NCBI GenBank assembly: GCA_029747015.1
Contig: JAKOGI010000435.1
Coordinates: forward strand, 110,001 to 174,000
Direction of reading: 5' to 3'
Length of the DNA: 64,000 nucleotides
Source of the DNA: Carnegiea gigantea
Lineage: Eukaryota; Streptophyta; Magnoliopsida; Caryophyllales; Cactaceae
Numbering within the stretch: the first letter of the stretch is position 1; each line of letters begins with the position of its first letter. This document shows positions 9,815-21,036 of the stretch, one piece after another. Position numbers and translations under genes: made by a program. The notes under the pieces were generated by a model. That model searched no databases and was not told the DNA's origin. It saw nothing but the letters and a program-made list of their open reading frames with translations.

Positions 9815-11210
9815 TGTTAGGTGATAATTTATTGGATTTTGCGTGCCTCTTTTACCTAATTTTTAGCTCGTACAATAATATAATCTCTAGAATTTTTACT
9901 CGTTTCATTTACTTTTGTAGGTAATAAGTTCAACGGAGCAAGTCCCGCAAAAACGAGCAAAAAAGGATCAAAAAGGAAGAAAACAAGACAACGAGCGAAG
10001 GGGGCCGGTCGACTGCGCGATAGCCATCGCCCCCTAGCCAGCCGCTGACAGAGGCCAGCAGCAGCCAGGGGCTGCCGATGGCCAACCATTGGGCTGGCGA
10101 TAGGCCATCGGCCAGCCAGCCCTGGGTGTTACGCATGGCTCGGCTTGTGTCTTATAAAAGGCTTGGCTCGAGATTTTTTTTTGGGGTTCTCTTGGCAATT
10201 TTTAGACTATGTTTAAGGATAATTTATCAAATAAAAATCTCAATAGGAGGATTAGATTAGGAGATTAGATTGTATTTTGGGATTCAAGCTTGTGGATTTC
10301 AAGTTCATTCAATGAATCAAGCCTAAGTTTTCCTTATCTTTCTCTCTCTATTTCGTATGATATTTTTGTTTTGATTTTGTTAGTTTAATTCTTTTGTTTG
10401 ATGTTATTAGTCAAATGTTTAGTTTTTGTTGTTAATCCATGTTTAATTTGCTTGACTAGATTAGATTATTTTCTCTCTCTCGGCCTTTGTTCATATTTAT
10501 GTCCTTGTTTGGTAGCTTAGGTTTAATTTAGGGTTTTTGTATTTTTGTTGACGATTAGCGATTAGGTTTGTTGACTTGGATTGTGATTAGCCTTTTGATG
10601 GCTAATTAGCCTTTTGATAGGCCTGACCACATCCAATTCTTGCTTAGAACTTAGAGTTTTCTCTCACGCCCGCCAAATGTTCGATGAAATGCTTAAAAGA
10701 GCTTTCATCTATATTTTTGGGCGATTGACTTATGCCGAGAGGTGAGGTCAATTAGGTATTGTAGCAGTGAGGATAGTCATGTTCGGGACATGAAAATAGT
10801 CTCGATCCTAGCTAGGTCCAAGGGTTGCTAATTTTGTAATCTAATTTATCTAACCCCATGAAAATAGGTGGTTAGACCAATTAGATTAGCTCATGAATGT
10901 TGAGAGAGAGTTTGGGTGGTCTTCAATAGCACAACCGGCCATCTCTTATTCTTAGTAGAGGTTGCGTAGGTTTGGACTCATCTTGGCTATTTAGTTCATC
11001 AATTGGTCAAATTGTAGTCTCAAGCCATCGCGTTTTCTTTTATTAGTTTAGTTTATATTTGATTTCATTTCATTCCTTTTTAGCCTAGATTGAGTCGCTT
11101 TAGTCAATCCCGGTACTTGAAATCCAACACCTTGTGGACGACGCCCCGAGTACTCGACGATCAACCTTGCACTTGGGGTTATAAATTTAAAACTCGAATT
11201 CTTCCTATCA
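9815..11210 (+). repeat. 5' LTR of the gag-only element
   Basis: 1396 bp, TG...CA. It contains a GC-rich patch (about 9995-10140) with a 9 bp inverted repeat CCGATGGCC / GGCCATCGG, then a TATA box TATAAAAG at 10153-10160. The 3' end carries CTTGGGGTTATAAATTTAAA just before the terminus. Confidence 0.9.
10153..10160 (+). promoter_or_regulatory. TATA box of the gag-only element's 5' LTR
   Basis: TATAAAAG, some 40 bases after the GC-rich hairpin. In the 3' LTR the same place reads TATAACAA (13749), a weakened box. Confidence 0.65.
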
Positions 11211-11216
11211 AGTTTT

Positions 11217-11233
11217 TGGTGCCGTTGCCGTGG
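11217..11233 (+). promoter_or_regulatory. primer binding site (tRNA-Asp type)
   Basis: TGGTGCCGTTGCCGTGG follows the 5' LTR after a six-base gap and resembles the TGGCGCCGTTGCCGGGG site used by many plant OTA-type gypsy elements. Confidence 0.75.
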
Positions 11234-11500
11234 AGTTGGCGCTTTTCAATATCGGGGTTTACTTGGACATTCGAGGCTAGGCCTTTAGAAAATGCAAAAA
11301 AATAAAAAAATAAAAAATTGGAAAAAATTCAAAATGACTATATTCCATTTACCTCAATTTGAGCTTGAACCTTTTTTGCAATAGTTGTGTAGATTGAACG
11401 GCTATCATGCTCAATATATGTATTTCACATATGAAAAATTAGAAATATGTAATGTTGTGCTTGATGGGATGACATGTGAGACTCAAGCCACCTCGAGTCC

Positions 11501-12361
11501 ATGTGTCGTGGTGGTATGTGTTCTTTAGACATTGATGATGTATGGGATTTGTTTATGCCTTTGGCTTGGCAACAATGGCACCATGAGATTCCTAATGAGT
11601 CTTTTGTGTGCACTTCCCCCATTTTCTATGATTTGTATGCTTATTCTCCTCTTATGTGCTCTTATTGTCAATCTTTTAACCATGATGTGAATTCTTGTCC
11701 TCATTATGATGTTTTCGATGAATGTTATGCCGGACTTGATGCCATAATAGGGACAATGAATGAGCAACGTGAGTATTTTGTTAGTAGGATAAGGGAGCGT
11801 GGTTTATTGCATGAGATTGACACTAGTCTACCTTGGCTTAGACTTGAGGCTATTCTCTATGGTGATTATGAGTCTTCCCTTCCCCTAGAGTCTAGTGTTG
11901 TTGATGAACAACCTTAGACCGACCTAGGGGAAGCGTTTAACCCTTCCTTGACCTCCTTGTCATTTGTTGCTTCACCTATTTCTAGCGCACCTATTAACAC
12001 CAGTGTTAGTGACTCGATCTTGCTTGCTTCTTCCCTTCCTTTAGCTCAGTGCACAGGGTTAGGGATGGGTGAGACTTCTCATGGTGATGCTAGATCTATA
12101 GAGGTTGTGTGGTCTTGCTTTTGGATTAGTATATATTTGTTTTTGGTGGTTAGTTTTGCATATATGTGCGGTCTTGTTGTTGATTGGATGAGGTTGTGTT
12201 TGTGGGTGAGTGTGTTAGCCTGTGTACATATGTCTTCGTTGACTCTTTTTGTGTGTTTTGTTTTGTTTTGTGTGTCTTTTGTTTGTGTGCTTTTATTTTC
12301 TTTGTTTTTGTGTGCTTTTATGGTGATAGTGACTCCTTCGCTCCCAATGAGGACATTGTAA
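11501..12361 (+). pseudogene. gag-like zinc-knuckle protein of the short LTR element, one nonsense codon
   Basis: One frame runs from 11501 to 12361 with a single stop at 11915-11917. The N-terminal 138 residues include a CCHC knuckle (CSYCQSFNHDVNSC, 11657-11698) followed by an acidic stretch. After the stop comes a Ser/Leu/Pro-rich segment and then a hydrophobic tail that may be noncoding. Similar zinc-knuckle proteins annotated as hypothetical are common in plant genomes (family memory, not checked). There is no protease, reverse transcriptase or integrase, so the element must depend on proteins from another retrotransposon. The true N-terminus could lie upstream of 11501. Confidence 0.65.
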
Positions 12362-13424
12362 GATTTAGGTGTGGAGGTGAGAAGTCTTATTCCCTTTTAT
12401 GTATATTTTTTGGAAAGTTATATACCCTTTTATGCATATTTTTGTGAAAATTTTTCACTTTTGCGTAGTTTTTCTTTTTAGCTTTGGGGAATCTTCATAC
12501 TATTCTGATAAGCTTAAATCCCCTATGATTTGACTATTAGCTTGTATAAGTATGATGTGCATGATAGATCTCCGTCCTCAATGTGTAATTCTAGGCCCTA
12601 ATTCTAACCCCAATTGTTCATCATCGATGTGTAATCCAAACCTTATTTATACCATCATTATCTTAGGCTCTTAGTCTTACATGATTGGTTTTCCACTTAT
12701 CTTTAACGCGGTTACTTTGGTTTTGTTTGCGTTAAAAAAAACAAAAAATAAAAAATAAAAAAAAGAGAAAAAGAAAAAAAATAAAATTTGGAATGACAAG
12801 TATCCATTTGAGACATACACTACTGGACGTTACCCTTTGAGGCAATACTGCTACTGGGCGTTACTCTTTGAAACAATATTGCTACTAAGAAAGCTTGCTT
12901 TTGGTGGTAAATAGTCAATAATGTAGTATGTCTCAGTCAAGTGGGATTGAGTTTGATTCTGATAAACCTAAGTCATGCACTTGCACATGAGCATTGGGAT
13001 AGATTCAAAGTTTTAATGTACAGTAGGGTGAAAAGTTGGTGCTTCGATGCCATCCAAGGGGCAGAGAGCCTTGATGAGTACGTTCTGTTTATATGCAGGC
13101 TAATATCTTTCTCGCATGGACAATTTAGTTAGTTAGAATGTACACAGTCTTCTCCCTTGTATATTTCCGTGCTTTGATTGTGAATCCAAACTATTTTTTT
13201 GTTTCTGTTTCTCTTTTCCTTTTCCATTTTTTTCCTAGATCTTGTGGGTATATCTTCTTCAAACCCTCACGAGGCCTCACTCGTCCACTTGGGAGAACCA
13301 AGGGGTTTAAAAGCTTGTTGCGCATGTTAAATGTAATCGTGATTCCTACGAAAGTGAGTTAGGTTCTTAGGTTAATTTTTCTTTATTTGCTCGAAGACGA
13401 GCAAAAGATAGGTATGGGGGTATT
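12362..13424 (+). other. 3' untranslated region of the gag-only element, with polypurine tract
   Basis: No ORF worth calling. From about 12345 on it is similar to the 3' region of the gypsy element (25150-26149): GGACATTGT, a purine-rich TGGAGGTGAGAAG, GACAAGTATCC, ACCCTTTGAGGCAAT, CGAAGACGAGCAAA. The likely polypurine tract is AGGTATGGGGGTAT at 13410-13423, directly before the LTR. Confidence 0.75.
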
Positions 13425-14809
13425 TGTTAGGGATAATTTGTCGTATTTTACATGCCTCTTTCACCTAATTTTTAGCTCGTACAATAATATAATCTCTAGG
13501 ATTTTTACTTGTTTCATTTACTTTTCTAGGTAATAAGTTGAACGGAGCAAGTCCCGTAAAAATGAGCAAAAGAGGATCAAACAGGACGAAAACAAGACAA
13601 TGAGCGAACGGGGCCGGTCGACTGCGTGACAACCATCGCCCCTAGCAAGCCATTGATGGAGGCCAGGGGCTGCTGATGGCCCGTCGGGCTGGCAACTGGC
13701 CGTCAGCCTGCCAGCCCCGGCGCATTACGCGTTGCCCAGCTTGTGTCTTATAACAAGCTTGGGTCAGGATTTTTTTGGGGGTTCTCTTGACAATTTTTTG
13801 ACTAGGTTTTAGGTTAGTTTATCAAATAAAAACCTCAATAGGAGGATTAAATTAGGAGATTAGATTGTATTTTGGGATTCAAGCTTGTGGATTTCAAGTT
13901 CATTCAATCAATCAAGCCTAAGTTTTCTCTTCTCATTCTCTCTCTATTTCATACGATATTTTTGATTTGATTTTGTTAATTTAATTGTTATGTTTGATTT
14001 TGTTAGTCAAATGTTTAGTTTTTATTGTTAATTCATGTTTAATTTGCTTGATTAGATTAGATTAGTTTCTTTCTCTGTCACCCTTTGTTCATATTTATGC
14101 CCTTAGTTGCTAGCTTAGGTTTAATTTGGAGTTTTTGTGTTTTTGTTGATGATTAGCGATTTGTTTTGCTGGCTTGGATTGTGATTAGCCTCTTGATGGC
14201 TAATTAGTCCAGTAGTAGGCCTGACCACACCCAATTCTCGCTTAAAACTTAGAGTTTTTCCTCACGCCTGCAAAATGCTCGATGAAATGCTTGATAGAGC
14301 TTTCATCTATATTTTTGGGCGATTGAGTTATGCCTAGAAGTGAGGTGAATTAGCTAGTGTAGGAGAGGGAATAGCTAGATTTGGAACATGAAAGTAGTCC
14401 CAATCCTAACTAGGTCCAAGGGTTGCTAATTTTGTTATCTAATTGGACTAACCCCATGAAAATAGGTGGGTAGATTAATTAGACTAACTCATGACCCTGG
14501 AGAGAGGGCTTGGGTGGTCTTCAATAGTGCAACCGACCATCTCTTGTTCTTAGTAGAGGTTGGGTAAGTTAAGACCTATCTCGGCTATTTACTTCATCAA
14601 TTGGTCAAATCATAGTCTCAAGCCATCTCTTTTACTTTTATTATTTTAGTTTATTTTTGATTTCATTTCCTTCCTTTTTGGCCTAGATTGAGTCGCCTTT
14701 AGCCAATCCCGGTACTTGAAACCCAACTCGCTGTGGACGACACCCCGAGTACTTGACGATCAACCTTACTCTTCGGGTTATAAAATTAAAACTCGAATTC
14801 TTCCTATCA
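13425..14809 (+). repeat. 3' LTR of the gag-only element
   Basis: 1385 bp, same ends as the 5' LTR. The hairpin arms read CTGATGGCC (13673-13681) and GGCCGTCAG (13698-13706). It is followed at once by the target duplication AGTAC and viral sequence. Confidence 0.9.
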
Positions 14810-14814
14810 AGTAC

Positions 14815-15659
14815 TGATTTCATAAGACCCAGGCACGTTCTAGCAGGACGTACAACCAATTTTCCCCTCGAGTTTATCCCAAGAAAAACTACAACCTTTG
14901 AAGAAGTTGACCTTACTTCGATTAGTCAAACGGGATACATCTTAAACATAGATGGAGCTTGTAATAGAGAAGAAATATTTGAACATTGCAAAAGAGGCAT
15001 AAATAGTGTTGTAAACCTAAATACTGCCTGGACTGCTGTAAATTTCCTTAACTACATTGAACATAGTTTTTCTTGCACTGTAGCTAAATGGTATGATTCA
15101 TTAAATGAAGATGGTAAAATACATTAAGAATGATGATCAATAGCTGTTATGTTCAAAAATCTATGTAAGGAAATTGAAACCGACTTTATCGGAGCTAAAC
15201 TTGGTTCTGAAGAAAAGGTAAGAGAATGGCAGAGAAAGATTAATAATATAGAATTATAGGATATGAGATATCTGGAAAATTATATTGCTGAATTGGGCAA
15301 TATTATTACAAAATTGGGCATAATGAAACCAATCTTGGTATGTTCTATGGCAAATTGCCACACCCGATAAATTCTATAATTAATGAAAAATATATGGCAT
15401 GGCTTGAACGTGCAGATGTGATTGATATCCTTAGTTCGAGAATCTCTTACTTAAGAAAATGGGCCAATGATTAATGTCTTGATCTCCAAAAGCAAAAGAA
15501 AATTAAGAAGCGATTCCTAACTTGTTGGTATTCACCTCACCAATGGGGAAATGAACTTGAAAGGAGAAAATAAAGAAATTTTGTGAGAAAAAGAGCTTTA
15601 ATAAGCAAAGATGAGAAAAATATAGAAGAAAATATTACAAAAAACTGAGTCCTAAAAAA
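14815..15659 (+). pseudogene. pararetrovirus coat protein, core region (decayed)
   Basis: The first block is open to a stop at 15125-15127 and includes residues up to FSCTVAKWYDSLNED. Beyond it the coding sense continues in shifting frames with several stops, with a Lys/Arg-rich stretch before the zinc finger. The position between the N-terminal acidic region and the CxCx2C finger, the Trp/Tyr-rich middle and the basic end are those of a caulimovirid coat protein. Nothing here could be translated as one protein. Confidence 0.65.
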
Positions 15660-16580
15660 CATACATTTTTTAGGAAAACAGCTTATTATCCTGCAGGAAA
15701 AAATAACTGCAAATGCTGGGCATGCGGAGAAAATGGACATTCTGCTAATGAACACAAAAATAGAAAGAATAACAAACTAATTGAAATCTTGAGTAGCCTA
15801 GATTACGTTGAGCTTAGCGAAGATGAGGCCTTAGACCTAACCTTGAATAACAACAAAGGGATTGTTGAAATTATCTTGGACAAAGAATATGAAGAAAGTG
15901 ATTATGAAGAAACAAGTCATATGATGGAAAGTAGCTCGAGTAGTCTTGGTGATTTTGAAGGAGAAGAATTTGTTGTAGACAATGATAATGAAGAACTCAA
16001 ACGAGATTGGGTCCTTCCTATAATTCAGAAATATATGATCAATAAAAAAACCATCTTTCAATTAAAGAGCAAGTATGCTTGTGAGATGAAGGAAGGAGAT
16101 CTAGAAGTCAAAGATTGTGAGCATGATGTGGGAGAAATTAATTTCATTAATCAGGAAAACATTCTTAAGCATAACAAAGATAGAAAATATAGCTATATTC
16201 ATATTGGAAGTGTCTAAGTTCAAATTACTCCATTACAATATTTTGGCAAAGATATTGATCTTTATGCCTTGCTCTGTGATATAAGGCATACCAAATTTAA
16301 TAATCAAATTATCATAAGGTCTAAGACCAATTTATGCAATAGATCAGTAGGATTCAATTATCGATCTGGATATTATGTGAGTCTAAAAGATGAATTTACT
16401 AGAAGTTTTCTATCCCTTAAAATAAAAACATTTGGGATGGTTATGAAAAGAGGAGGAGATCCATTAAGGATATTTCGGAAAATTATTTACAAACTAGACA
16501 ATACTACAGATCTAAAGATTAAGGTGACAATAATGGAGGCAGAAAGATTTAAAAGTCGTACCCCTATGCAAGAGATTTAG
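15660..16580 (+). pseudogene. coat-protein zinc finger and movement protein of the pararetrovirus
   Basis: One frame covers this block with a stop at 16215-16217 and another at 16578-16580. It starts with a basic segment and the finger CKCWACGENGHSANEH (15708-15755). This has the CxCx2Cx4Hx4C form typical of caulimovirid coat proteins, with the last Cys changed to His. An acidic, Ser-rich linker follows. Then comes SYIHIGSV (16194-16214), a signature close to the start of 30K-superfamily movement proteins, followed after the stop by a beta-rich domain with CDIR and SGYYVSLKDEFTRSFLSL. In the family the finger binds RNA and the movement protein opens plasmodesmata. Coat and movement protein in one frame, coat first, points to a Cavemovirus/Solendovirus-like layout (inference). 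The C-terminus of the movement protein is missing or degraded. Confidence 0.72.
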
Positions 16581-16723
16581 AGGATTATATCCAATCTACA
16601 AGAGATAAAAATTGATCATTCATGGATATCTAGTTTGCTAACCCTACCAAAATCAAGAAGAAAAATTTGATAAAAATTGATAAAAATGGTAAAATAACCA
16701 TTAAACCCTAATTATTAAGAAGC
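16581..16723 (+). other. short gap between the viral movement-protein block and the pol ORF
   Basis: About 140 A-rich bases with stops in all frames. Probably the decayed end of the movement protein and the intergenic region before the protease ORF. Confidence 0.4.
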
Positions 16724-17209
16724 ATGAGTACAAGAATAGAATGGGGAGAAGGATCTTCATCAAGTAAAGAAGAAGTTAAAGAAGATGATACAATTACTAT
16801 GACTAGTGAAATGGATAGAGTGAGTTTTGAATCTGTAAGACCCAGTGTAGATTGAAGTTTGAGTCTAGATAGAAAGGTCATTGGGCACAAAACAAGAACT
16901 GTTAGTGAGCTAATCTATGAAGATGAATTAGTCAAAAACATCACTATAGAGATATGCTATGAAGTCACCAACACAAATCCTAATAGCATCTATATCCCAA
17001 TAAACATATGCTCCGAGGGATATAATAAATATGAGTTGTGTGCCTACATAGATGGTGGTCATTCTGTATGCTTTAAGAAAAGATCATTATTTTTAGAGTT
17101 TATATGGAGAAGAGCTAAAAATCATTTACAAGTGAGAATAGCTGATAATAGTATTATGAGTCACAATGAAGCCATAGAAAGGTTATCCATAGTATTAAGA
17201 GGAATCTAA
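16724..17209 (+). pseudogene. pararetrovirus aspartic protease, start of pol
   Basis: The frame opens at ATG 16724, has TGA at 16853-16855, and runs to a stop at 17207-17209. The N-terminal part is Ser/Glu-rich. The protease core is seen at YIDGGHS (17048-17065) followed by a Lys/Arg-rich loop and VRIADNS. The catalytic triad expected as D-T/S-G reads D-G-G, so the enzyme would be inactive even without the stops. Location just upstream of the reverse transcriptase on the same strand is as in all caulimovirids. Confidence 0.72.
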
Positions 17210-17599
17210 TGCATTATACTGGTACTATAGGCTACCGATCAACCTTCTCATGTTTGATTATTGGAAATAATTTTTAAAGACTATGTTCTCCATGCACACA
17301 AACTATAAATCAAATAATGTTTACCATCAATGGTCACTTAGCTATTGAAAAATTAAGCAAAGCTTACACTCATCAAAAAAATTGAATTTATACATAGGTA
17401 GCGTGATGTGAAGGTAATACCTGTTCAACGTAAGATAGCATTGATAATCTCAATACTTGAGTTATCTGTTAAGGAGCATATTGCTAAACAGCAAGAATAA
17501 TTATGTAAAGAACTCTACTCTGATAATCTTCTAAAATTTTTCGATAAAGCTAAGACAGTTTCAAAAATTACTTTGTTAAGTCCCTATACTATTATTCAA
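17210..17599 (+). pseudogene. degraded linker between viral protease and reverse transcriptase
   Basis: About 390 bases with stops in every frame. Short stretches still look like pol coding sequence, but no domain can be named. Confidence 0.35.
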
Positions 17600-18199
17600 G
17601 TCAACTAAATGGTGCATACACAATAAGATATCCAGGAATGTGATAAACAAATCAAAGAACTTCTAGATAAAGGATTAATCAAGAATAGCAAGAATCCTCA
17701 CACCAGCCCCGCTTTTATAGTAAGAAATTATATAGAAGAAAAAAGAGGAAAAGTAAGAATGGTAATCAATTATAAAAAGCTTAATGATAATACTATCTTT
17801 GATGGTTGTTATATTCCTAACAAAGCTGTCATTTTTAATAGAATTCAAGGAGTCTCTTGGTTCTTAAAAATGGACTGTAAAAGCGGTTATTGGTAGATAA
17901 AAATGGATGAGGAAATATTCCTTCAACTGTATTGAGTGCCCCATAAGGACATTATGAATGGATAGTAATGTCATTTGGTCTTAAAAATGCACCTCAAATA
18001 TTCCAGAGAAGAATGGATTACATCTTCAAGGACCTTAATCATTATTATTTAGTTTACATCGATGCTATCCTTGTCTTTTCCAAAACCATAGAGTGGCATA
18101 AAGATGATGCTGAGCTATGACCCAAAGATCCATTGATCATGGTATCATACTTGGGAAGAACAAGTGCACTTACGCTAAAGAAGAAATTGAGTTTTTAGG
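17600..18199 (+). pseudogene. pararetrovirus reverse transcriptase, N-terminal two thirds, split by the gypsy array
   Basis: Motifs of a caulimovirid reverse transcriptase run in order: [55 protein letters not shown] and [10 protein letters not shown]. There are in-frame stops (for example after SGYW) and frameshifts. The catalytic YxDD pair has lost its second Asp (GCT Ala at 18064-18066). The gene is cut at 18199 by an LTR retrotransposon. The duplicated target TTAGG (18195-18199 and 35373-35377) shows where the right half resumes. Confidence 0.85.
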
Positions 18200-19433
18200 T
18201 GTTTGAGCACGCCAAAAGTGTCAAACTAAGTACTTTAATCACTTAGTTTTTGTTCGTAATTGAGATTATTTGTGAATTTTATTTGCTTATCATTTGATTT
18301 TTATAGGAATTAATGTTGTGATGAAAATATGATTGATTGGGCCAAAATACAAGAAGAACAAGAAATAAGAAAAAAAAAAAAAACAAAAGAACCAAGCTGG
18401 CCTAGTTCCAGCTGGCCCAGCTCTCTCTCCCTTTCTTTCCCGGTTGGGCCCGGTGCTCAAGTTGGCGTAGCAGCTGCCCCCCTCCTTGGTTCGCCCAATG
18501 GGGCCTGCTCTTCATGAGGCCAATAGCAAAAACCCCCAAGCAGCCCAGGTCCCCTCTTTTCTCAACAGCAGCCTGTGTGGGCTTGGTGTAGCCAGCCCAT
18601 ACGCGTCCCAGTCGCTGCCTCGTAGCAGCCAGCTCTCTGTTTCTCTTTTCTCACTAGCCATAAATTAGAAAGTGAAGGGAAAATTGGGATTTTTGGTGAA
18701 AATAAGAATATGGGTATTATTAGGAAGGTAGAAAATTTGATTTTTATTTGGGCAATCTCTGTAATTAGGAAATTAGCATTAGTATAAATAGGGGTTTTAG
18801 AAGACTCTTGTAAATCATCTCATCATCAATTCATTAATTCTTCTTCTCTTCTTCCCTTATAGTATTGGTGTAGTTTTTGAGAAATCTTATAATTCTTAGT
18901 TGAGATTTGATTTCAAGTTCTTGTTTCAACTTAAATTCTAAGTTTTAGCTGTCATTCAAGTTATTAGTTCAAATACTATTTCTCTAGTTTTATTTCAATT
19001 CAAGCATTCCACTGTTAAGTTGGAATTTTTCTACAAGAGTTCTCTTTCAAGATTCAATTTCGAAGGTGACTCAATCTTTGTTCATGGATTTCTTGATTAT
19101 AGCTCATAATTTCTCCTGTTGCGGTAAGTTCTTTCTTTCTTATTACTTTGTGCTAGTTTTAGTTTAAATTTCATGTTTCATGTTTGGTTTATATTAATTT
19201 TACCTTATTTCTTTATTATTAATTTTAGTTTCAATTAGTTTTAGGTAAATTCCAAGTGTTTCATCTTAGTTTAAATTCTTGATTATTATTTGGATTAGCT
19301 CTGGTTTGGCTTGAGTAGCTTAATAATTAGATTCTAGTAGATAAACTCAACCCATCTCTATGGATGACCCGTAAAGTGCTACAACCATGGGTGTGCACTT
19401 GCGGCTTTATTTCACAATTTTGAAACACAAACA
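18200..19433 (+). repeat. gypsy LTR 1 (left)
   Basis: 1234 bp, starts TGTTTGAGCACGCC and ends ACACAAACA. Holds a GC-rich block near 18390-18640 and a TATA box TATAAATA at 18783-18790. Some short ORFs over the GC-rich block are not genes. Confidence 0.92.
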
Positions 19434-19778
19434 AGTTTTTAGCGTCATTGCTAGGGAAGGTATTGAAATTGATTATTAGTTTTAATTGTTAAATCACTTC
19501 AAATAATTGTTTGAATCTAGTCCTTATTTGTTTACTTTATTTAGTAGCTTAAATTTAAAGTTACCGAAATTGCTTACTTTGTTTAGCTTTAATAGTTTAA
19601 TTTATTTGTGTTTTTATTTTTTTATTTCATTCATTATCCTAAAAATTTGAACTTTATTGCTTCCAAAAAAAGAGAGAAAAAAATTTAAAGAATTGAAAAA
19701 AAAATTTATAAAGACAAAGAGGGTTCTGATTGCATGAGTGCTTAAGTTAGGGATCCTAACAGCAAATGCTTCAATAGA
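19434..19778 (+). other. primer site and leader of gypsy copy 1
   Basis: TAGCGTCATTGCTAGGGA right after the LTR is a mutated form of the tRNA-Asp primer site (TGGCGCCGTTGCCGGGGA type). The rest is A+T-rich leader with an A-run before the gag ORF. Confidence 0.6.
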
Positions 19779-21036
19779 GTGGAAACCGACCTAAACAACA
19801 ATGAATCAGAACCTGACATTGAGGATAAAAAGATAGGTGAAGCAAGGCCAATAACACTTAATGACATCTTTTATCCACCTAGGACCACTGCACCATCTTG
19901 TTTTAATATACCGGCCCTAGAAAATGTCACTCTCGAACTTAAACCCCAATATGCCCATATGCTTCCTAAGTTTACAGGTGTGAAGGATGCTTACTATGAG
20001 AGTTTGAAGAGGTTTGTTCCATGATGTGTTACCCTAATGTGCCCATTGATACTGTGCATTTGAAATTCATTCTGTTTGCTTTAAAAGATGATGCTAAAAA
20101 GTGGATATGCACCTTACATTTGAACTCCATTACAAACTAGATGGGTTTGTGCATGTCTTTTTCTGAAAATACTTCCCTAGTAGTAAAACATTTAAGCTAA
20201 GGAATGAAATTTAATCAATTCATGCAAGCTGACATGAAATCATTTTGGAAATATCTTGATAGGTTTAAAAACATCTTATCTTAATGTCTTCACCATGGTT
20301 TAGACCAAGCCCATTTATGTCAAATCATTTATTAAGGTCTTGACCAACAAAATAGCATAATGGTGGAGTCAATGTGTCAAGGGGGTTTTCTTTCTAAAAG
20401 CCTTGCTAATGCTTTGGAATTCCTAGATGATCTAGCTGAAAAAACCATGTAACGAGAAACCACCAGAGATAATAGCCTAAACTCTAGGTATAGTGGGACA
20501 AGGGGTGGTGTACATGCTGTTTCTGAATTGAGCCACCTGGAATCTCAATTTGCTATCCTTAAAAATATTATGAATGAATTAGTTCTACAACAATCCCAAC
20601 CTTCCCGGACTCCTGAAGTGTGCTCTTAATGCCATGCGTTAGATCATAATTTGAGCACATGTCCCTACTTTGCTCACCTCTTGGCCTCAGGCCATGAATA
20701 GGTGAACATAGCCTACTAAAGACTAAAGAATGACCTTTATGCTCCTGCCTTTAATCCAAGGTGGCATGCTCACCTGAATTCTCTTGGAGTAATGGACCTA
20801 TTGCAGCAATGCATAATCAATACAGAGGGTTGCCTACACACCCCTCCCAAACCATCCCAAGGCCTAATTATCAAGGTTTATCAAATGGGCCTAGGCAACC
20901 AGTTCCTCCTCCCATGGCATCTAATGCCCAGTCTCAGCCTCCTCCTAGTTATAGTGACTTTGATAAATATGAGAGAAGAATTAAAAGTGACATGGAAAGA
21001 ATACTAAAAAAAATAGTGAAAGAATTTTTAGAGTGA
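19779..21036 (+). pseudogene. gypsy copy 1 gag
   Basis: The N-terminal block (19779-20024, 81 residues, with DIFYPPRTTAPSCFN) is followed by a retrotransposon gag domain readable across stops and frameshifts (PNVPIDTVHLKF, ALKDDAKKWI). The CCHC knuckle near 20620-20670 has its second residue triplet changed to a stop. The C-terminal Pro-rich part is open at 20761-21036. The protein would form the capsid and bind RNA if intact. Confidence 0.75.

Larger units (their letters stand above)
9815..14809 (+). mobile_element. short LTR retrotransposon with gag-like ORF only (TR-GAG-like), TSD AGTAC
   Basis: Two direct LTRs (9815-11210 and 13425-14809) both start TGTTAG and end CCTATCA. They enclose only 2.2 kb with a tRNA-Asp-type primer site, a zinc-knuckle ORF, a polypurine tract and no pol genes. 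The 5 bp duplication AGTAC flanks the element exactly. The structure fits non-autonomous terminal-repeat elements that carry gag only. The first ~215 bases of the two LTRs differ at roughly one position in ten by eye, so the insertion is old. It sits in the coat-protein region of the pararetrovirus. Confidence 0.9.

Noticed and set aside
9856..10260. Short ORFs in the GC-rich part of the gag-only element's LTR
   Set aside because: LTR promoter region; frames are not kept in the 3' LTR.
12184..12447. Hydrophobic ORF after the gag-like gene, considered as a membrane protein
   Set aside because: T- and G-rich composition (TTTTGTGTG runs) produces Val/Phe/Cys codons in any frame; no start context or conservation.
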